NCBI GenBank assembly: GCA_023634235.1
Contig: JAMKCF010000001.1
Span: forward strand, 13,650,258-13,714,257
DNA length: 64,000 nt
DNA from: Pisaster brevispinus
Lineage: Eukaryota > Echinodermata > Asteroidea > Forcipulatida > Asteriidae
Reading direction: 5' to 3'
A model generated the notes under the pieces. That model had not been told where the DNA came from. It made no database searches and worked only from the letters and a program-made list of their open reading frames with translations. A program made the position numbers and the translations under genes. Of this stretch, positions 32,213 to 42,989 are shown one piece after another (within the stretch, counting starts at the first letter, position 1; each line of letters begins with the position of its first letter).

Positions 32213-33808
32213 TTAAAGTAAGGCAATCAAATCCTCAAGTGTTTCTTGTACTTCAAAAGAATTACTTGCGGGAGAAAGATCGTTGAGGGCGCTTTCAGAC
32301 TCAGTTGGGTCTGGTGGCAATTTTGCTCTGATGATCATTTCTCTTATGTTTTTGTCTTTTTTGAAAGCAATGAAAGGTGCGTTCGGAAATATTTCCGTGA
32401 GTGTGTCATCGCTTTGAATTAGAGGCCAATGTTTTGAGATTGCCCGTGATATGTCCTTGTGGAATAGTGCCGGGTTGTAGGTTGTTGTGAAGACGAGAGG
32501 GTTTTTTTCATTTTGTTGGGGTACTTCCAATGTTTTGTGAATCAAATTCGTACGTTCATGATGTGATACTTTATGTATCTGTGTGTTTATTTCATCATGA
32601 GTGTAGCCTCTTGCTGTGAGTTTGCTTTTGAAAGTCTCGACTTTTTCGTTAAAATCCTCTATGTTGTTTGTGTTTCTTGCAAAACGGAGGGTTTCTCCGT
32701 ATATGAATGCGTTAAACACATGTGGTGGATGGGATGAGGATTTGTGGAGGTATTGATAGGTTTCAGTGGGTTTAGTATAGACTTTGGTGTCTAGTATACC
32801 TGTTTCACGGAACCTTTTACCTTTGTATATGGTCAAATCAAGATAATTAACTGAACAATTGGAGGCCTCAAAAGTGAATTTGAGGGTTGGGTGCATTTGA
32901 TTCATGGTAGTTACCAGGTTTTTGAATTCTTCAATATCGCCGCCATAGATTATGAGTATGTCATCTCTATAGCGCCACCAAGTGAGGATGTGGTCAGCTT
33001 GTTGAAGGATTTGTTTTTCGAGATCATGGAGGGTTATGTCACAGATTTCTGGGCTAGCTGTAGAGCCCATGGCACAACCGACTTTCTGTAGGAAATATTT
33101 ATTTCCGAATTGGAAACAATTTCTTCCAATTATGAGTTCCAGAAGGGTACGGATGTGTGAGGAATGTGGCTTGTTAATGGCATATTGATGGTTTGTTCGG
33201 TCGAGCGCATTGCATACACAGTTAATCGCCTCTGTTTGGCGGACATTTGTGTACATTGAGACAACATCAATGCTGGTAATCAGTACATCTTGTGGAAATG
33301 ATGTTTCTTCTAGTTTTCGCAAAATGTCTGTTGTGTCACGGACATAGGTTGGTTGCGAAGTAACTATCGGAAGGAGGAAATAATCCACGAATTCAGAAAT
33401 CTTTGCTGTGGGGCTCGTGCATCCGCTGATTATGGGTCTACCAATGAATTGTTCTCCCGGGGGTGGAGTTTTGTGTATTTTTGGTAGAAAGTACATTGTC
33501 GGGCATTCCACTTTCTGTGTGAGGGGGTCGAGGTATTCATAGGTTGTGCGGTTGATGATGTTTTGGTTGGCCATTTTGGAGAGGGCATTGTGAACTAAGT
33601 GACTTGTTACATGTGTAATATCTTGTTCTAGCTGCTCATAATGCTGAGAACTAAGATGGCGGTAGCCTACGGCCAGATAGTCAATGGTGTTCATAATGCA
33701 AATTCCTCTGCCTTTGTCATATGGTTTGATCACGATGTTTTTGTTGTTTTTTAACTGTAATAGAGCCGATCTATGTTTCTTGGTCATATTGTTTTTTTGT
33801 TGTTTCAA
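32213..33808 (-). CDS. Penelope-like element reverse transcriptase
   Basis: Retroelement RT, open over about 530 residues. Visible: NIVIKPYDKG near residue 30, MYFLPKIHKTPPPGEQFIGRPI, ITSIDVVSMYTNV (catalytic Asp, motif A), KVGCAMGSTASPEICD (motif B), WWRYRDDILIIYGG (YRDD-type motif C), FTFEASNCSVNYLDLTIY (motif D) and REMIIRAKL near the C-terminus. This is the telomerase-related PLE fold. The frame ends soon after the RAKL block at ALL-stop; the GIY-YIG endonuclease usually found downstream is not present. The N-terminal part is in another frame (33952-34230), so the copy is not intact overall. Confidence 0.9.
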   Translation of the reverse strand: MKQQKNNMTKKHRSALLQLKNNKNIVIKPYDKGRGICIMNTIDYLAVGYRHLSSQHYEQLEQDITHVTSHLVHNALSKMANQNIINRTTYEYLDPLTQKVECPTMYFLPKIHKTPPPGEQFIGRPIISGCTSPTAKISEFVDYFLLPIVTSQPTYVRDTTDILRKLEETSFPQDVLITSIDVVSMYTNVRQTEAINCVCNALDRTNHQYAINKPHSSHIRTLLELIIGRNCFQFGNKYFLQKVGCAMGSTASPEICDITLHDLEKQILQQADHILTWWRYRDDILIIYGGDIEEFKNLVTTMNQMHPTLKFTFEASNCSVNYLDLTIYKGKRFRETGILDTKVYTKPTETYQYLHKSSSHPPHVFNAFIYGETLRFARNTNNIEDFNEKVETFKSKLTARGYTHDEINTQIHKVSHHERTNLIHKTLEVPQQNEKNPLVFTTTYNPALFHKDISRAISKHWPLIQSDDTLTEIFPNAPFIAFKKDKNIREMIIRAKLPPDPTESESALNDLSPASNSFEVQETLEDLIALL

Positions 33809-34230
33809 ACGAATATGGCCAGTTCGAATTTTGTGGCTTCCAAATAATTCTCAAGTTTGAGATTAGATGTTGATTTGGGAAACCAAGTGGAGGGTGGTTT
33901 GAAGGGTTGGGTTTTGGAAGTCTTATTATGCATGAGGTATTTGATTCTCATTCATCGATTGAAGGTATTTATGTCTTTCAAAAGAGAACGGCGTGTGGGT
34001 TTGGCTGGGGTAGGAACGAAATTTAGACCTTTCCCCAATGTGATTTTCTGATGTGAAGAAAGATCAACATTAGATAGGTTTGTTATGAATTGTTCGCTTT
34101 GTTTTGCCAAATCTGTTAAGAGACTATGTTGTCTCTGTTGGGACATTAATGAGCAGTGGCGGGAAAAGCGTGTGGCTTTTCTCAAATTTTGTGCGAGCGA
34201 CTTTCTTTTATTATATTTACGATTAACCAT
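33809..34230 (-). pseudogene. Penelope-like element N-terminal region, frameshifted
   Basis: 34230-33952 reads RKATRFSRHCSLMSQQRQ, then SSHQKITLGKGLNFVPTPAK, the conserved block that precedes PLE RT domains (GLxFxPTP). A TGA stop after INTFNR is followed in the same frame by MRIKYLMHNKTSK and FKPPSTWFP. The frame must then shift by one near 33830 to enter the RT frame. The basic start may be nucleic-acid binding or a nuclear signal. One stop plus one frameshift indicate an inactive copy. Confidence 0.78.
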
Positions 34231-34905
34231 TGTTTATTGTGTAATATTAATAATAATATTGTTATGGGAAGTTGTCAAATTAATAATAATATCCGCTAAG
34301 ATTATAGCAAAATAATATTAAATATGGACACAGTTCAACATTGGTATATTTTTATCCAAACCTTCCTCGGACGGAACCCCTGGCGGTGTCAGTTATGAAA
34401 TATCCAAAGTGTATCCAACGTTGGTGTGCAACATTTTGCGCACAAGGAAAATGTAACGCCCCCACTCCCACTGTATGGTAGATGTTAATTCTGGCCTACA
34501 AAACTCCGTCAGGTCATCATGGCGACTCTTTTTCGCGCGTTTTTCTTTCTTTGTATTAACGTAGAGCACTAAAAGTCTACATATTTTACTGGTTCAAAAA
34601 CACTTTTTTTTTTCAACTATATTTTCAAAATAAGTTAATTGTTAGCTTCCTGATCTACTTAAAGTGTTTTTAAAACTAAAACACTTTTTGTCTTTTGCCC
34701 TTCCCTGGACGGCCTCTACTTGTTACAATTGTATATTGTGTACTAGCACAATCGTTTTTAGGTGGTTCAAAACACAAACCGTGGCTACAACTCCGTGCTT
34801 TTTTGATTAGGTCCTTAATTAGTTATTCACGTGACAACGGTGTGAATTTTTAAACTTGTCTCTGTCATATCGCAAGAAGTACACAACAGATTTTCTTCTT
34901 TTTTT

Positions 34906-35385
34906 CCAGTTGTTGACTCCTTGGGTATTGGAGATTGGCCTTAGGTAGGCGTAACCCCATGTTGACCTTTACTTCAAGGTCAACCGGCGGTGGGACCATA
35001 TCTCAAGAACTACACAACTGATTTTCAAACTTTTTTTCAGTTATAGTCTTCTTTGGCATTGGAAAATAGCCTTGGGTAGCCGTGACCCCATGTTGACCTT
35101 TACAACCGGAAGTAGGACCATATCTCATGAACTACACAACCGATTTTCAAACTTTTTCAGTTTTAGACTCCTTGGGCATTGAAAATCGAGGCTACGTTAC
35201 CATGACCCAGTATTGACCTTTACTTCCGGGTCAACCGGAAGTAGGACCATAACTCAAGAACTACACAACTCATTTTCAATTTTTTTCAGTTGTAGATACT
35301 TTGAGCATTAAAAATTGATTTGGGGGTAAATTTATTCAAAATGATGACCATGACCCCATGTTGACCTTTATTTCTGGTTTAAAAG
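34906..35385. repeat. Degenerate tandem repeat, four units of about 125 bp
   Basis: Units start near 34910, 35037, 35157 and 35286 at 'cagtt', each followed by words such as ttgggcattgga, gaccccatgttgaccttta, tcaaccggaagtaggaccat and gaactacacaac. Each unit holds a small inverted repeat (acttccgg..tcaaccggaagt). Units are 75-90 percent alike by eye. Related units occur at 56593-56990 and a fragment at 43450-43510. No coding sense. Confidence 0.85.
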
Positions 35386-35389
35386 CTCC

Positions 35390-36060
35390 TTTCGATTCAC
35401 TATCTGAAACAAGACCAGGTTTAGGTTTTTAGGCACTATTTGATTACTTTAACAAGGAGCTCAAAAATTCAAATAAGCATAACTCCTAAACCACGTGTCA
35501 TAAAGTTGTAACGTCTGTGTTTTATTGTAGCTTAGAAAACTCAAAATTAACAAAAAATACCGGAACAGCTCTGTGATTGTTCACAATCACTATTTCTAGT
35601 TTAATTTTTTATTTATTAATAGGGGATCTCACCTTTTTAAATCTATATTGAAGTAGGTTGAACTCACAAAACTTTAAATAAAGTGGGTCGTTCTTGTATT
35701 GCCAAACAATGGGTGGAACAGAAGAGCTACTTGATGAAGATGTGGATGTAGACTAGCAAACATCATTACAGTAAAACTGAAGGCAGGGCTCGGTGGAAAA
35801 ACTCTACCAAGTTCGAGGTTACATTTTGTGTTGAAAAAAATAACTCTTCTTTCTGAAAATAATTTATTGGGGTATCCAAATCTCAATATTGAATGATTGT
35901 TTGATTTGTTGTTGTGGTAATCGACCAGAAATTACCCCATGCCGGTAAATAAAGTTAAGTACATGAACAATGTGTTCTTAGAAAAAAAAGTTGCCTGTTG
36001 AGCTCGGTTATAACTACATTGTCTTTTTTATCAAGTGCAGCGATAAATTTCCCTTGAATT
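35390..36060. other. Non-coding stretch
   Basis: No recognisable gene. Short open frames are AT-driven. It may contain the 3' terminal region of the Tnp2 element to the right. Confidence 0.35.
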
Positions 36061-36893
36061 CTCTGAACTGGTATAAAAGAAGACGCACCACCATGAACGT
36101 AGGGTCTTTTTTTCCAAGTTGTCAAAGGGGCCAAGTTAGTGTTATTTCCTTCCCCTGTGAGTTAATTTTTTACGAACCATTTAACACAGGCCAGCATGTG
36201 GGCAACTGGTTCGCCCTCGACTCTCACAGTATGTTCAATGTAGTGCTTTACTGTGCCTGGTCGCAAATCAGCAAGACAATCTATGTTCCCCCTTATCTGC
36301 CCAATGTGCAATAACTGCACTGTTGTTACGAGACCTTTTGTTTAAATTTGACCCAAATACTTTGTTACCAATATGTATATTTCCAAACTTACGGCAAGTA
36401 AGCTGCAAATTTTCCCACAATTTATTTTCATGTTTGTAATTGTGTTTGTATGCTTGCCATAAGTCGTTTAAATCTAGAGAGTCAAAAGCAGTGACAATAC
36501 CTGGGCCTACAGGTTTAACAGAATTAAGGTTTGAAAAAGAATTTACATCAAATGGCCCTTTCCAAGTACAAACAAGTTCTAAGACAGTCGATGGCATCAA
36601 TAAACTGTCTTGTTTAGTATTCATAACGGGTGAGATATTGTTAAAGATGTAAGAAAAGTCCTCGCTGAAAAACGACTAGTCAACAAATCTTTTCACAAAA
36701 GGGATTCGGGTAACAGTCGTCATAAATTGCACTTCAATATTAATATTATTAGTGGGGATGTCTGCTATAAATCCGTTAAATCTTTCAAATGAGAAGCACC
36801 AGTAGGCCATTACTGGACCAAGGTCAACAATACATTGCTTAAGATGATTATGAAGATGCATGTTCGGTGTTATCGCCAAACAACCGTAAAGTT

Positions 36894-38551
36894 TACTAAT
36901 TTTGGTTTTTACCCTACACCGATGTGTGTTAGCACTGTATACTCAGTACTTTCCCGAGTTCTGTGAAAAAAATCACAGGCATATTTAGCTCGGGTGAGAT
37001 TCGAACCCACGACCTTTGCAATTCTAGAGCAGTGTCTTACCAACTAGACCACCGAGATTGCCCGGTACCTAGAGGCAGTTCGAATCCTATATTTTAGCAG
37101 CGGGTACCGCAACGATTTTAATAGATGTTAAATTTGCATCGGGGATAAAGAATACTAATTTTGGTTTTTACCCTACACCGATGTGTGTTAGCACTGTATA
37201 CTCAGTACTTTCCCGAGTTCTGTGAAAAAAATCACAGGCATATTTAGCTCGGGTGAGATTCGAACCCACGACCTTTGCAATTCTAGAGCAGTGTCTTACC
37301 AACTAGACCACCGAGATTGCCCGGTACCTAGAGGCAGTTCGAATCCTATATTTTAGCAGCGGGTACCGCAACGATTTTAATAGATGTTAAATTTGCATCG
37401 GGGATAAAGAATACTAATTTTGGTTTTTACCCTACACCGATGTGTGTTAGCACTGTATACTCAGTACTTTCCCGAGTTCTGTGAAAAAAAATCACAGGCA
37501 TATTTAGCTCGGGTGAGATTCGAACCCACGACCTTTGCAATTCTAGAGCAGTGTCTTACCAACTAGACCACCGAGATTGCCCGGTACCTAGAGGCAGTTC
37601 GAATCCTATATTTTAGCAGCGGGTACCGCAACGATTTTAATAGATGTTAAATTTGCATCGGGGATAAAGAATACTAATTTTGGTTTTTACCCTACACCGA
37701 TGTGTGTTAGCACTGTATACTCGGTACTTTCCCGAGTTCTGTGAAAAAAATCACAGGCATATTTAGCTCGGGTGAGATTCGAACCCACGACCTTTGCAAT
37801 TCTAGAGCAGTGTCTTACCAACTAGACCACCGAGATTGCCCGGTACCTAGAGGCAGTTCGAATCCTATATTTTAGCAGCGGGTACCGCAACGATTTTAAT
37901 AGATGTTAAATTTGCATCGGGGATAAAGAATACTAATTTTGGTTTTTTTACCCTACACCGATGTGTGTTAGCACTGTATACTCAGTACTTTCCCGAGTTC
38001 TGTGAAAAAAATCACAGGCATATTTAGCTCGGGTGAGATTCGAACCCACGACCTTTGCAATTCTAGAGCAGTGTCTTACCAACTAGACCACCGAGATTGC
38101 CCGGTACCTAGAGGCAGTTCGAATCCTATATTTTAGCAGCGGGTACCGCAACGATTTTAATAGATGTTAAATTTGCATCGGGGATAAAGAATACTAATTT
38201 TGGTTTTTACCCTACACCGATGTGTGTTAGCACTGTATACTCAGTACTTTCCCGAGTTCTGTGAAAAAAATCACAGGCATATTTAGCTCGGGTGAGATTC
38301 GAACCCACGACCTTTGCAATTCTAGAGCAGTGTCTTACCAACTAGACCACCGAGATTGCCCGGTACCTAGAGGCAGTTCGAATCCTATATTTTAGCAGCG
38401 GGTACCGCAACGATTTTAATAGATGTTAAATTTGCATCGGGGATAAAGAACTCGGGAAAGTACTGAGTATACAGTGCTAACACACATCGGTGAAGGGTAA
38501 AAAAACAAAATTAGTATTCTTTATCCCCGATGCAAATTTAACATCTATTAA
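36894..38551 (-). repeat. Array of six 259-bp tRNA-like units with inverted terminal copy and 12-bp TSD
   Basis: Units begin (tactaatttt) at 36894, 37153, 37412, 37672, 37931 and 38192, spaced 259-261 bp and nearly identical. The last unit is cut at 38450 and joined to an inverted copy (38451-38551) that spans a unit-to-unit junction. The whole block is flanked by aaccgtaaagtt (36882-36893 and 38552-38563), a 12-bp target-site duplication. It sits inside the Tnp2 frame between KEYEQLYG and LAITPNMH. Each unit holds a tRNA-like sequence on the minus strand and a cctgtg..cacagg hairpin. No coding potential. The structure is compatible with one insertion of a multimeric template; PLE-type integration also gives partial tandem and inverted copies. 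Confidence 0.92.
36987..37058 (-). tRNA. tRNA-like element, unit 1 (SINE head, not a confirmed tRNA gene)
   Basis: Box A-like TGGTCTAGTTGG and box B GGTTCGAATC are intact. The D stem GTCT/AGAC and T arm GTGGG-TTCGAAT-CTCAC fold well, and the acceptor ATCTCGG/CCGAGCT pairs at six of seven positions. The anticodon stem is poor (two mismatches), so it is tRNA-derived rather than a working tRNA. Equivalent copies: 37246-37317, 37506-37577, 37765-37836, 38026-38097 and 38285-38356, all minus strand. The pol III promoter boxes could drive transcription of the array. Confidence 0.6.
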
Positions 38552-38674
38552 AACCGTAAAGTTGTTCGTACTCCTTACTAAATTTTAGGAACAGATAATC
38601 AGCCTTTTTGACATCTGCATAAGAGATGTATGACTTGCAAGTAAGTTTGCAAGCATTTGAGATGAACTGCCGCA

Positions 38675-40090
38675 AATGTTATTAATTTTTGTAATAAAGA
38701 ACTGGCAAAATAGCTGAGCCAGGGATTTACTACATACATGGCACGGAAGAGGAGATGGTTTCTTGTGTTTTAGAAGCTGATTGGCGACGGAGAATAAGCG
38801 TTTCGAGTCACTTCCACATTCCTCAATTGTATTGATGTAGTAGGTACATTTCGCTATCCGGACGAGGGAGTTTACATGCTGTCTTTGGTTGCGATATAGT
38901 TGGAGATTGATTTCCAGTTTGTTCGAGCGCCACTTTCGCTCAAGTTGTCTGCGCTTCCGTTTCTCGACCACAATCTCATGGTTGTACCATGAGGCGCCTT
39001 GACGCTTCTTTGTACTGTAGATTCTAGCTGGTGCACAGGTGTCAAGAAGGTTTTCCAGAGCAGTGTTGTAGTGCTTGACGGCGCCATCAATGCTGTCTGT
39101 GGAGGCTGGCATGATGTTGCTCTGCTGCAAGCTCCTGGCAAATGAGGCCCTGTCAATTGCTTTGATGTTCCGACGAACCATTGTTCGGTCAGCTAAGCAT
39201 GGCTTGTGAAGATGAAGATGGCATACAATAGCAGCATGATCAGATATACCAGGCATGACCCGAAGATCTGAGTATATCTGTTTCTCCTGTTTGTGAGTAA
39301 TGAAGACATCGAGGATGTGACCTTTGTCGTGTGAGGGTGACGAAACTTCCTGGGATAGGCTGTAACTGACAAGCAAGTCATTAAACTTTCGCGTGTTTGG
39401 TGCTGAAAGATTATCGAAGTGGATGTTAAGATCGGCAGTTATAACTAGGGGTGTGGATCTAAAAATTCTTTCATCGAGCATCAGGGAAAACTCATCAATA
39501 AATTGTGAAAAAGTAGACTGGTTCCCAGGTGGTCTGTAGGCGATGATAATGTCCACACTGATACTGTTGGATGCTAGAGTACCTGACATCATCTCAAAAC
39601 TACTCAGATGGTCATCTGACGGCTTGATAGTCAGCTTTAGTTCTTCACGGAGCAGAAGGCCGATTTCACCTCCCCGTCTGCCAGCTCTGGGGTGATGCTT
39701 GAAGATGAAACCACTTGGTACCAGATCAGCAACTACAGCATCATTGCATGATGTCAACCATGTTTCACAGATGCACACTATGTCACAACTGTTGTCCAAT
39801 ACAAAGTCTTGAAATTCTGTAGATTTGTTGCAAATTGATCGCACATTTAGCATACAAAAGCAGTTTGTCTGACTGTTGTTCCCGGTTATTAGAAATGTCT
39901 ATTTGAGACACTGCATATAAGTGGTGAAGTTCATGTTGTGAGCACTGTTGTTGTATTTATCGTCCAGCACCTTTACTTCCGCGATGGGTTTTCCTTTTGC
40001 GGAGAATGCCGAGAGCTTTAATTCTGTTGAAGACTTTGTTAGCCAATTTGTTGCAGTTACTTTTAGTGACTGGCTTGAGATTGTGTAGAG
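38675..40090 (-). mobile_element. LINE 5' fragment with EEP endonuclease, RT missing, inside the Tnp2 gene
   Basis: Starts near 40090 with a basic ORF end (LKPVTKSNCNKLANKVFNRI, LRKRKTHRGSKGAGR). After an in-frame stop near 39900 the endonuclease frame 39853-38680 begins with MLNVRSICNKSTEFQDF and CDIVCICETWL (catalytic Glu). It continues with YRPPGNQS, TPLVITADLNIHFDN (Asp/Asn), GHILDVFITHK and PGISDHAAIVCHL (catalytic SDH), the AP-endonuclease-like domain of CR1/L2-type LINEs. The frame runs through the linker to SLAQLFCQFFITKINNI, where RT should follow, but the sequence passes directly into Tnp2 coding text. LINE copies normally lose their 5' end; this one lacks its 3' end. Confidence 0.8.
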
Positions 40091-41579
40091 TAGCCTTTTT
40101 GGTCAGAATGTCATGCTGGACCCAGTGACTGAATACTCTTCTAGCTGTTCCTGTGAACACATTATGCATAGGGTCTATGACTCAAAACCTCACTGCATCA
40201 AAATATTCTAAGTCTAGGAAGCGTGAGTACCGCACTCCCAGTGTTTTCTCTAATTTCTCCCGTTTCCTGAGGCTGGTACACCTAATGACCCTTGTAACCA
40301 ATCTTTGGTGGACAGTGTTACTGCGTGACACCCATGTGTTTTTATTAAACCCCCCATAATTGTGTTTTTTCTTTGGTCTACCACGGTTGTCTGTTTCTCC
40401 AGTGGGAATGCAAGGGGATTCTTTGAAACATTTAGAACAGAACAATTGTGCACTATGACTTAAGAAACCGCAAAGTTTGCGATTTGCTGGAAGATCAGAG
40501 AAACAACACATTAGTGCTCCACGGATCGTTATTATCTCACCATTTACACTCACTGGGACTTCCGTCCATAAAGCTTTAAGCTCTTTGTCAATTGGTTCCA
40601 GAAAGGTGTTAAGAGATGCCGGCTCTTTGTTTAAGGAAGGAATAACCCCAACAACAATTGTGTTCTCAGGTTTAAACCTAATGTGTCTTGGCAGATTTAA
40701 AACGGTTAAATAAATAACGCCAACGGAGACAACTCTACGCACATACGGTTGAAACCAGTCGCAGTTCAGCATGAAGCCAAAAAGTGAACCAGTCGGTTAG
40801 AAATGGTCGCTCATTAATTGTTTGGAATTCTTTCCACACTTTTCCATCGTAGATGTCCGCCAAATAGTCAGACGGTATTTTACGACCCTTCCACTCTTCA
40901 CAAGCATCCAAGAAAACTTCTTGCTGTATCATAATTTCAAGCCTTTCTATAATACTTTGGACACAATAAATTTTCAATGGATAAAATTTCTTTTCACCTC
41001 CAGAGAGTCTTACTGTTTTAACTAGCTTTTCATCGCATTTAACCTGATGCCCTCGAGATTGAACCCAGGAATTCGAACATCTACGAGCATTGGAAATCCC
41101 ACCAGTTTCGTAAACGAGCTCACTAAAATCATACAATTTGGTGTATTTTGGGCAAACAGCAAATTTTATGAATGCATCCCTGTCGAAATTTAGATGGCTC
41201 CTTATCATGTACATTGATCGGGGCATAGCAGCTGAAATTTTTGCCATAGCAGACACTTGCCGACCTATGACTTGAAATAAGATTTTTAAAAACCCTAGAA
41301 GCTTTTCCAAAGCTCTATCACTCACGAGGTACGTGGTCTGCCATAAGAGGATAAAATGGCAAACCCAAAGTAGGAGGGCTTTCAGTTTTCCTTGAATGCA
41401 CAATTGTTGTCCGTCTTCTGTTTTCCTTGTTTTGCTGTGAACCATCCTCAATCAAATCTTGTAAGTCTCTTGGGTCCGTTTCTGTCTCCTCCCAGTGGTC
41501 GTCTTCGCCATCTGAACTGTCACTGCTACTAGTAGTGGCTGTTTTAGATGAGTCACTCTCGTCATCCTGAAATGACAAT

Positions 41580-42985
41580 TATGTTTGATTATTTTTTAAT
41601 TGTTGTCCTTATAATGCCGGGTCCAGCCTGTCAAACCTGAACACACTCAAAACACGAATAATACCATACTTTTTAAACATCGTTCCATCATAGAGCAAGG
41701 CTGCTCCTTGCTCTATGGTTCCATGAAGGAAGGGAATGAGGGTCTACAGCCGGTTGTAACACATAATTCCGCGGGGGCTGTGTTCGAAGGTGACATTCCA
41801 TTAAGAGTGACTCATTTCTTGAAAAAGCCTTATAAGGACAATCATCCATCAAAGCCAAATAGATATTACACAATAGTCTTCCTATGATGTGTACTTTGCT
41901 TTACGGCTTATGGTTTTTTGTTTCACATTCCTTACTTTTTGACAAAAACAAGTTTGATTTATTTTCAGGGCCCATGTTTTAGGATAACTAACTTCCTTTA
42001 TTACAAACAATTTGTTTCAAACCTGAGATACCATCTCTTACCTTCATAGTGATAATTGAAAAAATGTAATTTTTGTGTGTTGCATGCAAATCTGTTGATC
42101 GGAATAATGTACTTTATCTTGAATATTAGGTGCATATTAAAACCAAGTAATATCCATTTGATTGCCAAAAATAATTGCTGAATGGCTGCAAATAACCGTT
42201 TCATTATTTATTTGATAATAGGAACTCAAGTGAAATCAACCAGCAGAATACCTATACAACCAACTATATCAAACATTTTGCCATTGATTTCACATACAAC
42301 ATGTAACACACCCATGGCCGAATTATTGTTAAAGTTTTCAGGTTGTTTGTGGATGAAAGAAGGAAATTGTACGTGGGCGTGTGCAAGCAAGTCATGAGAT
42401 GAGACCATGGTGTGACCATAACAATAACAAACTAGACATGTTGCATTTGTGCACAAATGCCGAGCTGTTTCGTCATAACTTTTTCAAATTACTCAACTGA
42501 ATTTGAAAGTTTGTTTTGTATTCAAAGTAATTATGACGTTCAAGCCTGTTTAAAAAAGAATTTGGATTATACCACGTTTTGTAAGCAATTTATGACTAAA
42601 AGGTGCAAAAAATAGAAAAAATCATAAAAAATCATGTGATGACGTCATTATGACGTCATTTCAGAATTTACAAGAACTTGCCAATATCCAACAACCTACC
42701 AAGTTTCAACATGATCGCACTAACACTTAGGGAGATATACGACTTTAAAAAAGCACCTTTAATGCCGCGTCACGTGACCCCCGATGACGTCATCGATCTG
42801 AAATTTCACACATATGATGGCTGCTCGACGATCAACATGTGTGTAAATTTTGAAGTGAATACACAAAACTTCACCACACACATCTTCAAAAAGTCCATTT
42901 TGATCAGTTTTCAACCTGCCGCTAGAGGGCGCTCTTGTGTGTTGTGACGTCATCGGTATTTTTTTTAATTACTCACCCTTGCCAG
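41580..42985. other. Non-coding stretch with a short hairpin and TGACGTCA-type words
   Basis: A hairpin catagagcaagg-ctgct-ccttgctctatg lies at 41689-41717. Between 42640 and 42960 there are repeated tgacgtca/gatgacgtcat words and gtcacgtgac, part of a diffuse repeat continuing at 43620-43660. No gene is seen. Confidence 0.4.
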
Positions 42986-42989
42986 ACAA

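Larger units (their letters stand above)
36060..41568 (-). pseudogene. Tnp2-type (CACTA/EnSpm-like) transposase pseudogene, split by insertions
   Basis: Pieces on the minus strand. 41568-41318 follows an acceptor (tcatttcag) and is acidic. 41451-40735 has AVCPKYTKLYDFSELVYE, FYPLKIYCVQSIIERLEIM and ADIYDGKVWKEF. 40772-40182 has MLNCDWFQPYVRRVVSVGVI, YLTVLNLPRHIRFKPEN, CCFSDLPANRKLCGFLSHSA and CSKCFKESP. Then come an in-frame TGA and VIDPMHNVFTGTARRVF to about 40090. It resumes at about 38670-38564 (SYADVKKADYLFLKF, KEYEQLYG) and at 36881-36268 (LAITPNMHLHNHLKQCIVD, CFSFERFNGFIADIPTNN). These are hallmarks of PF02992 Tnp2. There are at least two frameshifts and one stop, and the middle is missing where the LINE piece sits. 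Confidence 0.85.

Noticed and set aside
35991..36314. Plus-strand ORF of 107 codons
   Set aside because: Overlaps the minus-strand Tnp2 tail, shows no family resemblance and is likely a shadow or chance frame.
36987..38356. Cluster of six functional tRNA genes
   Set aside because: The anticodon stem has mismatches and the tRNA part is embedded in a longer repeated unit, so a SINE head is more likely.
36894..38450. CRISPR-like regular repeats
   Set aside because: Units are 259 bp with no distinct spacers, contain tRNA-like sequence and lie in a eukaryotic transposon context.
36894..38551. Hammerhead ribozyme inside the 259-bp unit
   Set aside because: Neither strand shows CTGANGA followed by GAAA at suitable spacing; the only hairpin is cctgtg..cacagg.
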